A stretch of DNA of 64,000 nt, taken from assembly GCA_963825645.1 (NCBI GenBank), contig CAWGTT010000008.1, positions 62,001-126,000 of the forward strand, in the 5' to 3' direction. A program made the translations under genes and the position numbers. Shown here in pieces: positions 43,881 through 52,400 of this stretch. The DNA is from JADJPO01 sp963825645. GTDB lineage: Bacteria > Actinomycetota > Actinomycetes > Actinomycetales > Kineosporiaceae. Position 1 is the stretch's first letter. Every line of letters starts with the position of its first letter. The notes beneath the pieces are model-generated. The model made no database searches, was not told the DNA's origin, and saw only the letters and a list, made by a program, of their open reading frames with translations.

Positions 43881-46511
43881 TCATCCCGTCCGGGTCGCTG
43901 CGCTCAGCTCCCTGCGGGCGTCGGCGCGCACAGCGACCCTGGCCAGGCGCACCCGGGCGGAGAGAACGGCCAGACCCCGCTCCGCCACCACCACTGGGTT
44001 CAGGTCGATTCCGGCCACATCCGGCAGGTCGTCGGTGAGGCAGGCCACCCGGGCCAACAGGTCCTCCAGGGCGGCCACGTCCGCCGGAGGGGCCCCGCGG
44101 CGTCCGAACAGCTTGGGCGCAGCGCGCACGGAGCGCACCATGTCAACCACGTCCGAGTCGGTCAGCGGGCTGATCCGGTGCGCCACGTCACCGAGCAGGT
44201 CGCTCGCGTCACCTCCGAGTCCGAAGGTCACCACGGGGCCGTACTGCTGGTCCTCGACGCTGCGCACGACGCAGGCGACACCGGGCGGCGCCATCTGTTG
44301 CACTGCCAGCGTGGCGGCGTCCTCTGTGAGGGACAGTCGCTGCGTCATCTCCACGACGTGGCGGCGCAGCTCGGCGGCGTCGGCGATATCCAGCCGGACG
44401 CCGCCGAGGTCGACGCGATGGCGCAGATACGGTGCCGTGGTCTTCAGCGCCACCGGCCAACCCAGCTCCTCGGCGGCCGCGACCGCCTCATCGGGGGTGC
44501 TCACCTGCCGCGTCGGCCACAGGGTGATCCCGTAGAGGGAGAGCAGCTGGGCACACATCGCTGGGTCGAGGTCGACCCCGTCCGGATGGGCGGCGAGCAG
44601 CTCCTCGACCAACGCCCTGGCGCCGTCAGGATCGCAGCCGGTCGGCTCCACGCGGCGACCGGGGGCGCGTCGCCGCCACCGCACGTAGCGCACGACGGCG
44701 GCCAGAGCCAGCACGGCTTCTTCGGGGGTCGCGTAGGTGGGCAGCCTACGCTGCCCCTCGGGCGCCGGCTCGAGGTCGACGTCCGGGCGGGCGATCAAGC
44801 TCAGCACCACGGGCGTCGACGAGGAGGCGCAGCCGGCACGCAGCGCCGCCATCAGCGCACCGCCACCAGCCCCAGTGGTCGGTGAGTGCACGGCGACGAC
44901 GGCGTCGACCAGCTCGTCGCGCTGTGCCGCCTGGACCGCCTTGGTGAACGCCTCGACCGACGCCGTCTCGGACACCGAGACCGGCCCGTCCGACACCCGA
45001 AGGTCATGGGCCTGACACGTGTCGGCGACCAGCCGGGCCAGGCTGGGGCTGTTGGCGACCACCGCCACCCGGTCACCGCCCGGAAGCGGCTGGTCCGCGA
45101 CCAACCGTGCCACGTCGAGCAACTGGTCCAGGGTCTGCACCCGGATGCACCCGGCCTGGGTGAGCATGGCGTCGAAGGCGTCCCGCGGCGACCGCCCCGC
45201 GGAGGCGAATCCCGATGTGCCGGAGGTGAGTACGAGCACGGGCTTGACCCGGCCCACCCGCCGGGCGATCCGGGAGAACTTGCGCGGGTTGCCGGTGCTC
45301 TCCAGGTAGAGCGCGATCGCGTCGGTGCTCTCGTCGGCCTCCCAGTACTGAAGACAGTCGTTGGCCGACACGTCGGCCCGCTCGCCCGCGGACAGGAACG
45401 TGGAGATGCCCACACCTCGCCGCGCGGCCAGGTCGAGCACCGCCACCGACAGGGCACCGGACTCGCAGAACACGCCGAGCCGACCCGGCCGCGGCAGGAG
45501 CCCCAGCGAGGAGACGTTGAGCCGCACCGACGGGTCGGCGTTGACCACTCCCCAGGAGCCGGGCCCGATCAGGCGCATCCCCCCGGCACGGGTCCGGCGC
45601 AGCAGCTCAGCCTGCCTGGAGCGGCCCTCGGGCCCTGCCTCGGCGAACCCGCTGGAGAGGACCAGCACCCCGCGTACACCGGCCGCCGCACAGGCGTCGA
45701 CGACGTCCAGCACTGCGCCGGCCGGGACGGCGATCACCGCCAGGTCGACCGGTCCGGGCACGTCGTGCAGGCTGCGATGCGAGGGAACCCCATGGACATG
45801 GTCGACCTCGGGGTGCACCAGGTGCACGGAGCCGGTGAAGCCCGAGACGTGCAGGACCTGCAGGAGCAGCCTGCCGACCGTTCCGGACCGTCGGCTGGCC
45901 CCGATCAGGGCCACCGACACGGGCCGCAGCATCGCCTGCATGCTGCGCGACTCGGCCCGCTGCTCGCGCGACTCGATGACCGCTCGCGACCGGTCGGTGG
46001 GGACGATGCCGAACTCCAGGGAGATCACACCGTCGTCGTAGCGCTGGGTGACCTCGTACCCCGCATCGACGAATACCGAGATCATCCTGTGGTTCTGCGG
46101 TAGGACCTCGGCGGTGAAGCGGCCCAGCCCGTTCTCCCGGGCCGCGGCGGCCAGGTGTTCCAGCAGGACCGAGCCGATGCCCCGACCCTGGTGCGCGTCG
46201 GCGATGTTGAAGGCAACCTCGGCGGAGCTAGCCGAAACCCGGTCATAGCGGCCGATACCGATGATCCGGCCGCCAGATGTGATCACCAGGGCGACGCGGT
46301 CGGTGTGGTCGACGACCGTGAAGCGGGTCAGGTCACGCTGGGACAGCTGAGCGAGCGGCGCGAAGAACCGCATGTAGACAGACTCCGCCGACTGCGCCAT
46401 GTGGAAGCGCTGAACCGCGTCGGCGTCATCGGGGCTGATGGGCCTAAGCCGGGCGATCGCGCCGTCCCTCAGGACGACGTCCGCTTCCCAGTGCGCCGGG
46501 TAGGCCATCAC
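43881..46511 (-). CDS. pat: Pat-type protein lysine acetyltransferase fused to ADP-forming acyl-CoA synthetase domains
   Basis: The 876-residue protein joins a GNAT domain to an acyl-CoA synthetase-like body. GNAT comes first (about residues 10-175), with the acetyl-CoA loop AHQGRGIGSVLLEHL. Next are a CoA-binding domain (VSVALIGASRRSGTVGRLLL), succinyl-CoA ligase-like domains and an ATP-grasp domain near the C-terminus with EELGWPVALKTTAPYLRHRV. Enterobacterial Pat has the GNAT at the C-terminus; the reversed order is known in Streptomyces-type enzymes. Pat acetylates acyl-CoA synthetases and other proteins. The GTG at 46511 has TAGTCT 6 bases upstream, so the message looks leaderless; a second ATG is the very next codon. 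Confidence 0.9.
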   Translation of the reverse strand: MMAYPAHWEADVVLRDGAIARLRPISPDDADAVQRFHMAQSAESVYMRFFAPLAQLSQRDLTRFTVVDHTDRVALVITSGGRIIGIGRYDRVSASSAEVAFNIADAHQGRGIGSVLLEHLAAAARENGLGRFTAEVLPQNHRMISVFVDAGYEVTQRYDDGVISLEFGIVPTDRSRAVIESREQRAESRSMQAMLRPVSVALIGASRRSGTVGRLLLQVLHVSGFTGSVHLVHPEVDHVHGVPSHRSLHDVPGPVDLAVIAVPAGAVLDVVDACAAAGVRGVLVLSSGFAEAGPEGRSRQAELLRRTRAGGMRLIGPGSWGVVNADPSVRLNVSSLGLLPRPGRLGVFCESGALSVAVLDLAARRGVGISTFLSAGERADVSANDCLQYWEADESTDAIALYLESTGNPRKFSRIARRVGRVKPVLVLTSGTSGFASAGRSPRDAFDAMLTQAGCIRVQTLDQLLDVARLVADQPLPGGDRVAVVANSPSLARLVADTCQAHDLRVSDGPVSVSETASVEAFTKAVQAAQRDELVDAVVAVHSPTTGAGGGALMAALRAGCASSSTPVVLSLIARPDVDLEPAPEGQRRLPTYATPEEAVLALAAVVRYVRWRRRAPGRRVEPTGCDPDGARALVEELLAAHPDGVDLDPAMCAQLLSLYGITLWPTRQVSTPDEAVAAAEELGWPVALKTTAPYLRHRVDLGGVRLDIADAAELRRHVVEMTQRLSLTEDAATLAVQQMAPPGVACVVRSVEDQQYGPVVTFGLGGDASDLLGDVAHRISPLTDSDVVDMVRSVRAAPKLFGRRGAPPADVAALEDLLARVACLTDDLPDVAGIDLNPVVVAERGLAVLSARVRLARVAVRADARRELSAATRTG

Positions 46512-46517
46512 CCGTCG

Positions 46518-46523
46518 AGACTA
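46518..46523 (-). promoter_or_regulatory. -10 box TAGTCT of the leaderless pat gene
   Basis: On the minus strand TAGTCT ends exactly 6 bases before the GTG at 46511. Confidence 0.6.
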
Positions 46524-46566
46524 CTCAGCCGAACAGGTCGGCACCCGGCCAGACGTGATGGGCGCC

Positions 46567-46600
46567 GGGGGCGTGGCGGCGGCAGGTGCGCCACGCCCCC
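46567..46600 (-). terminator. Terminator hairpin after the NlpC/P60 gene
   Basis: Perfect 11-base arms (46567-46577 GGGGGCGTGGC and 46590-46600 GCCACGCCCCC) with a 12-base loop begin 14 bases after the stop. No U tract follows, which is usual in high-GC genomes. Confidence 0.65.
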
Positions 46601-46613
46601 CGACCCCGGTGAC

Positions 46614-47165
46614 TCAGACCACGCGTCCGGCAGACCAGCTGGAGGTCCAGATCTTGACCAGCCGAACGGTCTTGCCCGGGCGCGGCGAGTGCCAGATCCG
46701 GCCGTTCCCGGCATAGATGCCGACGTGGTAGACCGCCGAACCGCGGCCGAAGAAGACCAGGTCACCCGGACGGGCGCTGGCCTTGCTGATCCGCCTGGCT
46801 TTCGTGTATTGCGCCCGCGAGGTGCGCGGCAGCTTGATCCCGTTGCGGGCGAAGACGTACCGGGTGTACCCGGAGCAGTCGAACGCCGACGGCCCGGTGG
46901 CGCCGTAGCGGTACGGCCGGCCCTTGAGCGAGGCCGCTGTACGGATCACGCTCTTGCGCAGCAGGGCGACCCGCACAGCCGCGCTCGGAACGGCAGTGGT
47001 GCTCGTGGTCGACGTCACCGCGGCGGTGGAGATGCTCACGGTGGCCGGGGCGGCGGTCACCGGAGCCGCTTGGACGGTGGTCGGGGCGAACAGGCCGGCG
47101 GTGGTGAGCGCAGCGGTGGCGACGCCGAGGACGGGCAGGCGGAAACGATCGCGTGAAAGCGACAT
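46614..47165 (-). CDS. Secreted NlpC/P60 peptidoglycan hydrolase
   Basis: The 183-residue protein has a signal peptide (about residues 1-34, ending ...TTVQAAP), a Thr/Ala-rich linker and an NlpC/P60 domain. The catalytic Cys is in SAFDCSGYTRYVFARNGI, the catalytic His in VYHVGIYAGNGRIWHSP. It cuts peptide bonds in the cell wall outside the membrane. ATG 47165 has GGAAGGA 8 bases upstream. A c-di-AMP riboswitch lies in the leader, as for RpfA-like and NlpC wall hydrolases of other actinobacteria, so turgor and potassium signals probably control it. It is monocistronic, ending in a hairpin. Confidence 0.92.
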   Translation of the reverse strand: MSLSRDRFRLPVLGVATAALTTAGLFAPTTVQAAPVTAAPATVSISTAAVTSTTSTTAVPSAAVRVALLRKSVIRTAASLKGRPYRYGATGPSAFDCSGYTRYVFARNGIKLPRTSRAQYTKARRISKASARPGDLVFFGRGSAVYHVGIYAGNGRIWHSPRPGKTVRLVKIWTSSWSAGRVV

Positions 47166-47185
47166 GACAAGAAGTCCTTCCCAGA

Positions 47186-47400
47186 CGCCTGCGGGGTGAG
47201 CTGTCGGGTTCGGGCGAGGAAGGTTGCCCGGCCGGATCTCCGGCTTCACCCCGAGGTGGGCCCTGTCGGGACCACCGAATCGGTGGGTCCCCCGCTTCCG
47301 CCGCATGCTGGATGGTCTGAGATGTCCGAGACGGCGCCATAGCCGTTCAGGAGGGTCTGCCCGCCGGCGGAACTTGGCGTTCGGGCAACTCCCCGACCTG
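47186..47400 (-). ncRNA. c-di-AMP riboswitch (ydaO/yuaA type)
   Basis: In the leader of the NlpC/P60 gene the minus strand carries the conserved ydaO parts in order: GCCAAGTTCCGCC, GGAAGCGGGGGACCCAC, GGGGTGAAGCCGG, and the 3' part CCGAACCCGACAGC then CACCCCGCAGGCG. The domain ends about 20 bases before the start codon. It binds cyclic di-AMP and usually turns expression off when the ligand is high. The outer limits are approximate; the match was made by eye. Confidence 0.9.
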
Positions 47401-47487
47401 GTAGGTCGATGTCCCCTAACCTGCCTCACATTTCGTTGATAACAAAGCCATAACTTCCGGCAAATCGGGTATTTAGTACTTTTCGAT

Positions 47488-47505
47488 TCGTGACACTCGT
47501 CACGA
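47488..47505. promoter_or_regulatory. Candidate CRP-type operator
   Basis: A perfect inverted repeat TCGTGAC-ACTC-GTCACGA lies upstream of the riboswitch leader and of the divergent nitroreductase gene. It fits GTG-N6-GNCAC, the motif described for Streptomyces Crp. Neighbouring bases 47420-47490 are AT-rich and likely hold both promoters. Confidence 0.45.
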
Positions 47506-47616
47506 GTCCGACATCGTGGAATGTCGCTGTCCAGTCGCCACCATGCCGCTGACCTGCACCGACAGCACCCAGCGGGTGACGCGGTCCGCTACCTTGTGCT
47601 GTGCCAGGGTGGCCCA

Positions 47617-48234
47617 GTGGATTTCGTCGATGTGCTGAAACGACGCCGAATGGTCCGACGGTTCGACCCCGAACGAAGAATCCCTCCGGAGCTGATCACC
47701 AGATTTCTCACCCTCGCCACCCGGGCCCCGAACGCAGGGTTCAGCCAGGGCTGGGACTTCCTCGTGCTGAGCGCGGACGAGGACCGGGCACGGTTCTGGG
47801 AACTCACGACCGATGCGGGCGCAGAGGAGGACGGCTGGCTCAGCGGCATGCGCACCGCGCCCGTTCTGGTGCTCTGCCTGTCCGACCCGCAGCGCTACCT
47901 GAACCGCTATGCCGAGCCGGACAAGGGCTGGACCGACCGCGACCCGGGGCGCTGGCCGGTGCCGTACTGGGACGTCGACACCGGTATGGCGGCGCTCATC
48001 GTGCACCTCGCGGCCGTCGACGCAGGTCTCGGATCCTGCCTGTTCGGTATCCCGAGCGATCGAATAGACAGTGTGCGAGAAGGCTTTGCGATCCCCGGCA
48101 ACCGGCGGCCGGTCGCCGTGGTAGGTCTGGGTCACCCGATGCCGGACCGCCGCTCCCCCTCGCTACGACGTGGACGGCGACCACTGTCCGAGGTGGTGCA
48201 CGACGGCCGGTTCGGCCGGGCCTGGCCGCAGTGA
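47617..48234 (+). CDS. Nitroreductase family protein
   Basis: The 205-residue flavoprotein has VDFVDVLKRRRMVRRFDPER at its start (FMN-binding Arg residues) and APNAGFSQGWDFLVLS, AALIVHLAAVDAGLGSCLFG and VVGLGHPMPDRR further on. Such enzymes reduce nitro compounds, quinones or related substrates with NAD(P)H; the natural substrate is open. GTG 47617 is chosen because AGGG lies 7 bases upstream and the FMN-binding helix follows at once. A TACCTT box at 47590-47595 is a possible -10. It converges on the acyl-CoA dehydrogenase relative. Confidence 0.85.
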   Translation: MDFVDVLKRRRMVRRFDPERRIPPELITRFLTLATRAPNAGFSQGWDFLVLSADEDRARFWELTTDAGAEEDGWLSGMRTAPVLVLCLSDPQRYLNRYAEPDKGWTDRDPGRWPVPYWDVDTGMAALIVHLAAVDAGLGSCLFGIPSDRIDSVREGFAIPGNRRPVAVVGLGHPMPDRRSPSLRRGRRPLSEVVHDGRFGRAWPQ

Positions 48235-48244
48235 CCGGAGGCGC

Positions 48245-49327
48245 TCAACGACCCCACAGCTCGAGGGTCGCCCGCCGGGACGCCTCGGTCTGCGCCTGGA
48301 CGAGCAGGAACAGGCCCTCGCGCGCCTTGCGCTGAGCCGGCGCACCGATCAGTAGCGAGGCCCCGGCGCCCGCCACCACGAGTGCCGTCGTCGCCTCTAC
48401 CAGCAGCCGGAGCGAGCGCGCACGCAGCACCAGTCGCCGCCCCGTACTCTCCTGTGCCGCAACGTGGTCCATCAGGCGATAGGCGTCAGCTCGGACGTCG
48501 CCGAGCTGCTCGCCGATCCGGTCGGCGGTCGCGGTCGCCACGACGTCGTCGCGCTCGACGCCGCGGCGGCGGAGCAGGTCCAGCGCCGAATCGGCGAGGC
48601 CGAAGACCGCCGGGGAGGCGTTGGCCGTGCGCAGCGCATCGGCCCGAGACCACTCCTCGATCGACTGCTCGGCCACCACCTCGGTGTCGCGGATCTGCAG
48701 GCCATGGATGCCCAGGGCCACGGTGTGGGCCGCACGCAGGGCCGTAACCTGCAGTGGCGCAGTCGGTTCCAGTCCGCGCCCAGCCGCGGCATCGACCAGG
48801 GCGTGTACAACCGTGCCCTCGGGGTCCACTCCAGACAGAACCATGACGTCGTTCAGGCCCCAGCCGGTGTACCACGGCGCCGAGCCGTCCAGTCGCCAGC
48901 CGCCCGCCGTCCGCTCGGCCCGTACCGGGCGGCGGGGCCAGCGGCGCAGCTGCGAGAACGCCACCCCGGCCACCCGCCGGCCCGCGCGCAGGTCGTCGAC
49001 CACCGGCTCGAAGCGACCGGCGGCCATGATCTGGCGCAGCGAGCCGTGGTGCTGGGCCTGGACCAGCCAGGTGGCCAGGTCCGCGCCGGCCAGCGCCTCA
49101 CCCACGCTGCGAACCACGTGATCGGGTTGGTCGTCCAGGCCGAGCAGCCCCGCGGCGCCCAGCGCGTCGAGGTGCGAGCGCGGCACGGCGGAGGCGTCCA
49201 CCTCGGCCGCCCGGGGCGCAAGCAGGTGCGCCGCCAGGTGGTGTGCCGCCCGCACCAGCGGGTGCTCCAGGTCCCCGACCGCCGCGCCGTGCTCGTCCCC
49301 GCCCGTTGCATCCTGCTCCTCGCCCAT
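48245..49327 (-). CDS. Acyl-CoA dehydrogenase family protein
   Basis: The 360-residue protein has the fold pattern of acyl-CoA dehydrogenases: helical N-terminal domain (HLDALGAAGLLGLDDQPDHV), a middle beta part (VAGVAFSQLRRWPRRPVRA, GWRLDGSAPWYTGWGLNDVM) and a helical C-terminal domain (SLRLLVEATTALVVAGAGAS). The usual catalytic Glu cannot be placed, and the sequence is divergent, so it may be a hydroxylase-like or non-catalytic member. ATG 49327 was picked; the frame is open further upstream. It diverges from parC by 126 bases. Confidence 0.72.
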   Translation of the reverse strand: MGEEQDATGGDEHGAAVGDLEHPLVRAAHHLAAHLLAPRAAEVDASAVPRSHLDALGAAGLLGLDDQPDHVVRSVGEALAGADLATWLVQAQHHGSLRQIMAAGRFEPVVDDLRAGRRVAGVAFSQLRRWPRRPVRAERTAGGWRLDGSAPWYTGWGLNDVMVLSGVDPEGTVVHALVDAAAGRGLEPTAPLQVTALRAAHTVALGIHGLQIRDTEVVAEQSIEEWSRADALRTANASPAVFGLADSALDLLRRRGVERDDVVATATADRIGEQLGDVRADAYRLMDHVAAQESTGRRLVLRARSLRLLVEATTALVVAGAGASLLIGAPAQRKAREGLFLLVQAQTEASRRATLELWGR

Positions 49328-49453
49328 TCCTCGATCCTGCCCCCTCGGTGGGTCGAGCACACCCACTGCCCCCGGCGGGTGAGAATGGCTACACACGGCG
49401 ACAGGCACCCGGGGCACCTCGGCACCCGGCACACGCGCAGGAGGATCACCGGC

Positions 49454-52400
49454 ATGGCCGGCTCGAACCGCACGCCCCCGGGCGACCACCCCGAGCGGAT
49501 CGTCGACATCGACGTCGAGCAGGAGATGCAGTCGGCATTCCTCGAGTACGCCTACTCCGTCATCTACTCACGGGCCCTGCCCGATGCCCGGGACGGGCTC
49601 AAACCGGTGCAGCGGCGCATCCTCTACACGATGGCCGACATGGGCCTTCGCCCGGACCGCGCCCACGTCAAGTGCGGCCGCATCGTCGGCGACGTGATGG
49701 GCAAGCTGCACCCGCACGGCGACGGGGCGATCTACGACGCCCTGGTCAGGCTGGCCCAGGACTTCACCATGCGGCTTCCGCTGGTCGACGGGCACGGGAA
49801 CTTCGGCTCGCTCGACGACGGGCCGGCGGCCTACCGCTACTGCGTTGCCGGCGAGACCCGAATCCGGCTGGCCGACGGCCGCTCACCCCGGTTCGCCGAC
49901 CTGGCCGCCGTCCACGGAATGCCGCCGAACTCTCAGGTCGACGTGGACCTCGAGGTCCTCGACCGTGACGGCCGTCCGGTCCGGGCCGATCGCATCTTCC
50001 ACTCCGGATCCCATCCGGTGATCCGGCTGCACACCGACTCCGGTCAGGAGCTCACCGGCAGCCACAACCACCCGGTGCTGGCGCTGGTCGTGGCGGACGG
50101 CGCCGCTCAGCTGCGCTGGCGCCGTCTCGATGAGCTCGCGGTGGGCGACACGGTGTGCCTCGCCGGCAACGCGCCGCTGTCCGCTCGGCCGAGTCCGACC
50201 GAGCGCCGCCTCGGCGTGCTCACCGGCGCCGTCGCCGGCCGCGGATGGTCCAGGGAAGAGGGACTCGCCGTCGGCACCCGTGACCCCGCGTTCTTCGCCG
50301 AGGTCGTCGACGCCTACGCCGAGCTCGTCGGGGGTCGGTTCACCACTCGGCAGGAGGTCGGCCGCGATGGCCTCACCCGGCACCTGTTGGATACGCGAGA
50401 CCCCGGCGTGCTGGCGGGCAGCGTGCTCGCCACCCTGTTGGACCGGCCGGCGGCCGAGGTCCGGGTTCCCGAGGAGGTCTGGTCGGGCGGACCGGGAGTG
50501 AAGCGGGCGTTCCTGATGGCCGCGTTCGAGGGTGACGCGGCGATCCTGCACCGGCACCGCTCGGTCACCCTGGAGTACCGCACCACCAGCAGTGGTGTGG
50601 CCGGGGAGATCGCCGAGCTACTCCTGGAGTTCGGTGTTCCGAGCCAGCGGGCCCGGGACGTGACCTCCGGGGAGTACCGGCTGATCGTGGCCGGCCGGGA
50701 CGGCGTGGGGCAGTTCGCCACAGCCGTCTCGTTCCTGGGCGCCAAGCAGTCGGTGCTCACCGAGCTGCTGGCCGGCGCAGGGCCGGCGCACCGGCTCACC
50801 GCCCTGCCGGCTCCCCGCGAGCGAGGAGTTCCGGGCGCGGGCCGGTCGTCGGGTCAGGGTGATCGGCGCCTCGGCGCGACGGCGCCGGTTGGGCTGCTCA
50901 CCGCCGTCCGTCCCGCCGACGGCGGCTGCCACTACGCGAGCATCGCCACCCTGACCCGCCTGCCGCCGCAACCGGTGTTCTCGGTGCGGGTCGACTCCCC
51001 CGACCACTCCTTCCTCGCCGGCGGGTTCGTCAACCACAACACCGAGGCCCGGATGGCCCCGGCCGCACAGCTGATGACCGACGGGCTCGACGAGAACGTC
51101 GTGCCCGAGGTCCCCAACTACGACGGGCAGCTGACCCAACCCGAGGTACTGCCCGCCGCCCTGCCGAACCTGTTGGTCAACGGGGCCAGCGGAATCGCGG
51201 TCGGCATGGCCACGAACATGCCGCCGCACAACCTTGTCGAGGTGGTCGGCGCGGCGCGGCACCTGCTCACCCACCCGGACGCCTCGCTCGAGGACCTGAT
51301 GCGGTTCGTACCGGGCCCCGACCTGCCGACCGGTGGCAAGATCGTTGGCCTGGAAGGGATCCGCGACGCCTACACCGCCGGCCGGGGCACCTTCCGCACC
51401 CGGGCCACGGCGAGGGTGGAGAGCGTCACCGCTCGTCGCCAGGGCATCGTGATCACCGAGCTGCCGTACCTGGTCGGGCCGGAGAAGGTGATCGAGAAGA
51501 TCAAGGACCTGGTGCAGGCGAAGAAGCTGTCGGGTATCGCCAACGTCGTCGACCTGACCGACCGGGAGAAGGGTCTGCGCCTGGTCATCGAGCTCAAGGG
51601 CGGCTTCAACGCCGACGCGGTGCTGGAACAGCTCTACCGCATGACCCCGCTGGAGGACTCGTTCGGGATCAACAACGTGGCCCTGGTCGAGGGCCAGCCG
51701 CGCACCCTGGGGCTGCGCGAGATGCTCGAGGTCTACGTCGCGCATCGGCTCGACGTCGTCCGCCGGCGCAGCGAGCACCGGCTCGGTAAGGCGCGCGACC
51801 GGCTGCACCTGGTCGAGGGCCTGCTGGTCGCAATCCTCGACATCGACGAGGTGATCGCCGTGATCCGCTCCAGCGACGACACCGCCCAGGCGCGGGAACG
51901 GCTGATGACGGTGTTCGACCTGACCCGGGTTCAAACGGACTACATCCTCGAGATGCCGCTGCGCCGGTTGACCAAGTACTCCAAGATCGAACTCGACGCC
52001 GAGAAGGCTCAGCTGGAGGCAACCATCGAGGCGCTGCTCGCGATCCTGGCCGATGAGTCCCGGCAGCGCGAGGTGGTCTCTGTGGAGCTGGCCGACGTCG
52101 CGGCGACGTTCGGTACGCCACGGCGCACGGTGTTGCTGGAGAGCGCCGGGACGGCGGTGACCACTGCCCGCACAGCGCCTTTGGAGGTTGCGGACGACCC
52201 GTGCTGGGTGCTGCTGTCCTCGACGGGACTGCTCGCCCGGACCACGACCGACGAGGTGCTGCCCGCGCCCGACGCCGCCCGACGAGCCACCCACGACGCG
52301 GTGGTGTCCGCCGTCCGGTGCACGGCCCGTGGCGAGGTCGCGGCGGTGACCAGTCACGGCCGGATGCTGCGGCTCGGCGTGGTGGACACCCCCGCGCTGC

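Noticed and set aside
48464..49453. Extension of the parC frame upstream by 330 residues
   Set aside because: This part lies opposite the acyl-CoA dehydrogenase gene, and the ATG at 49454 has AGGAGG and gives the normal ParC start.
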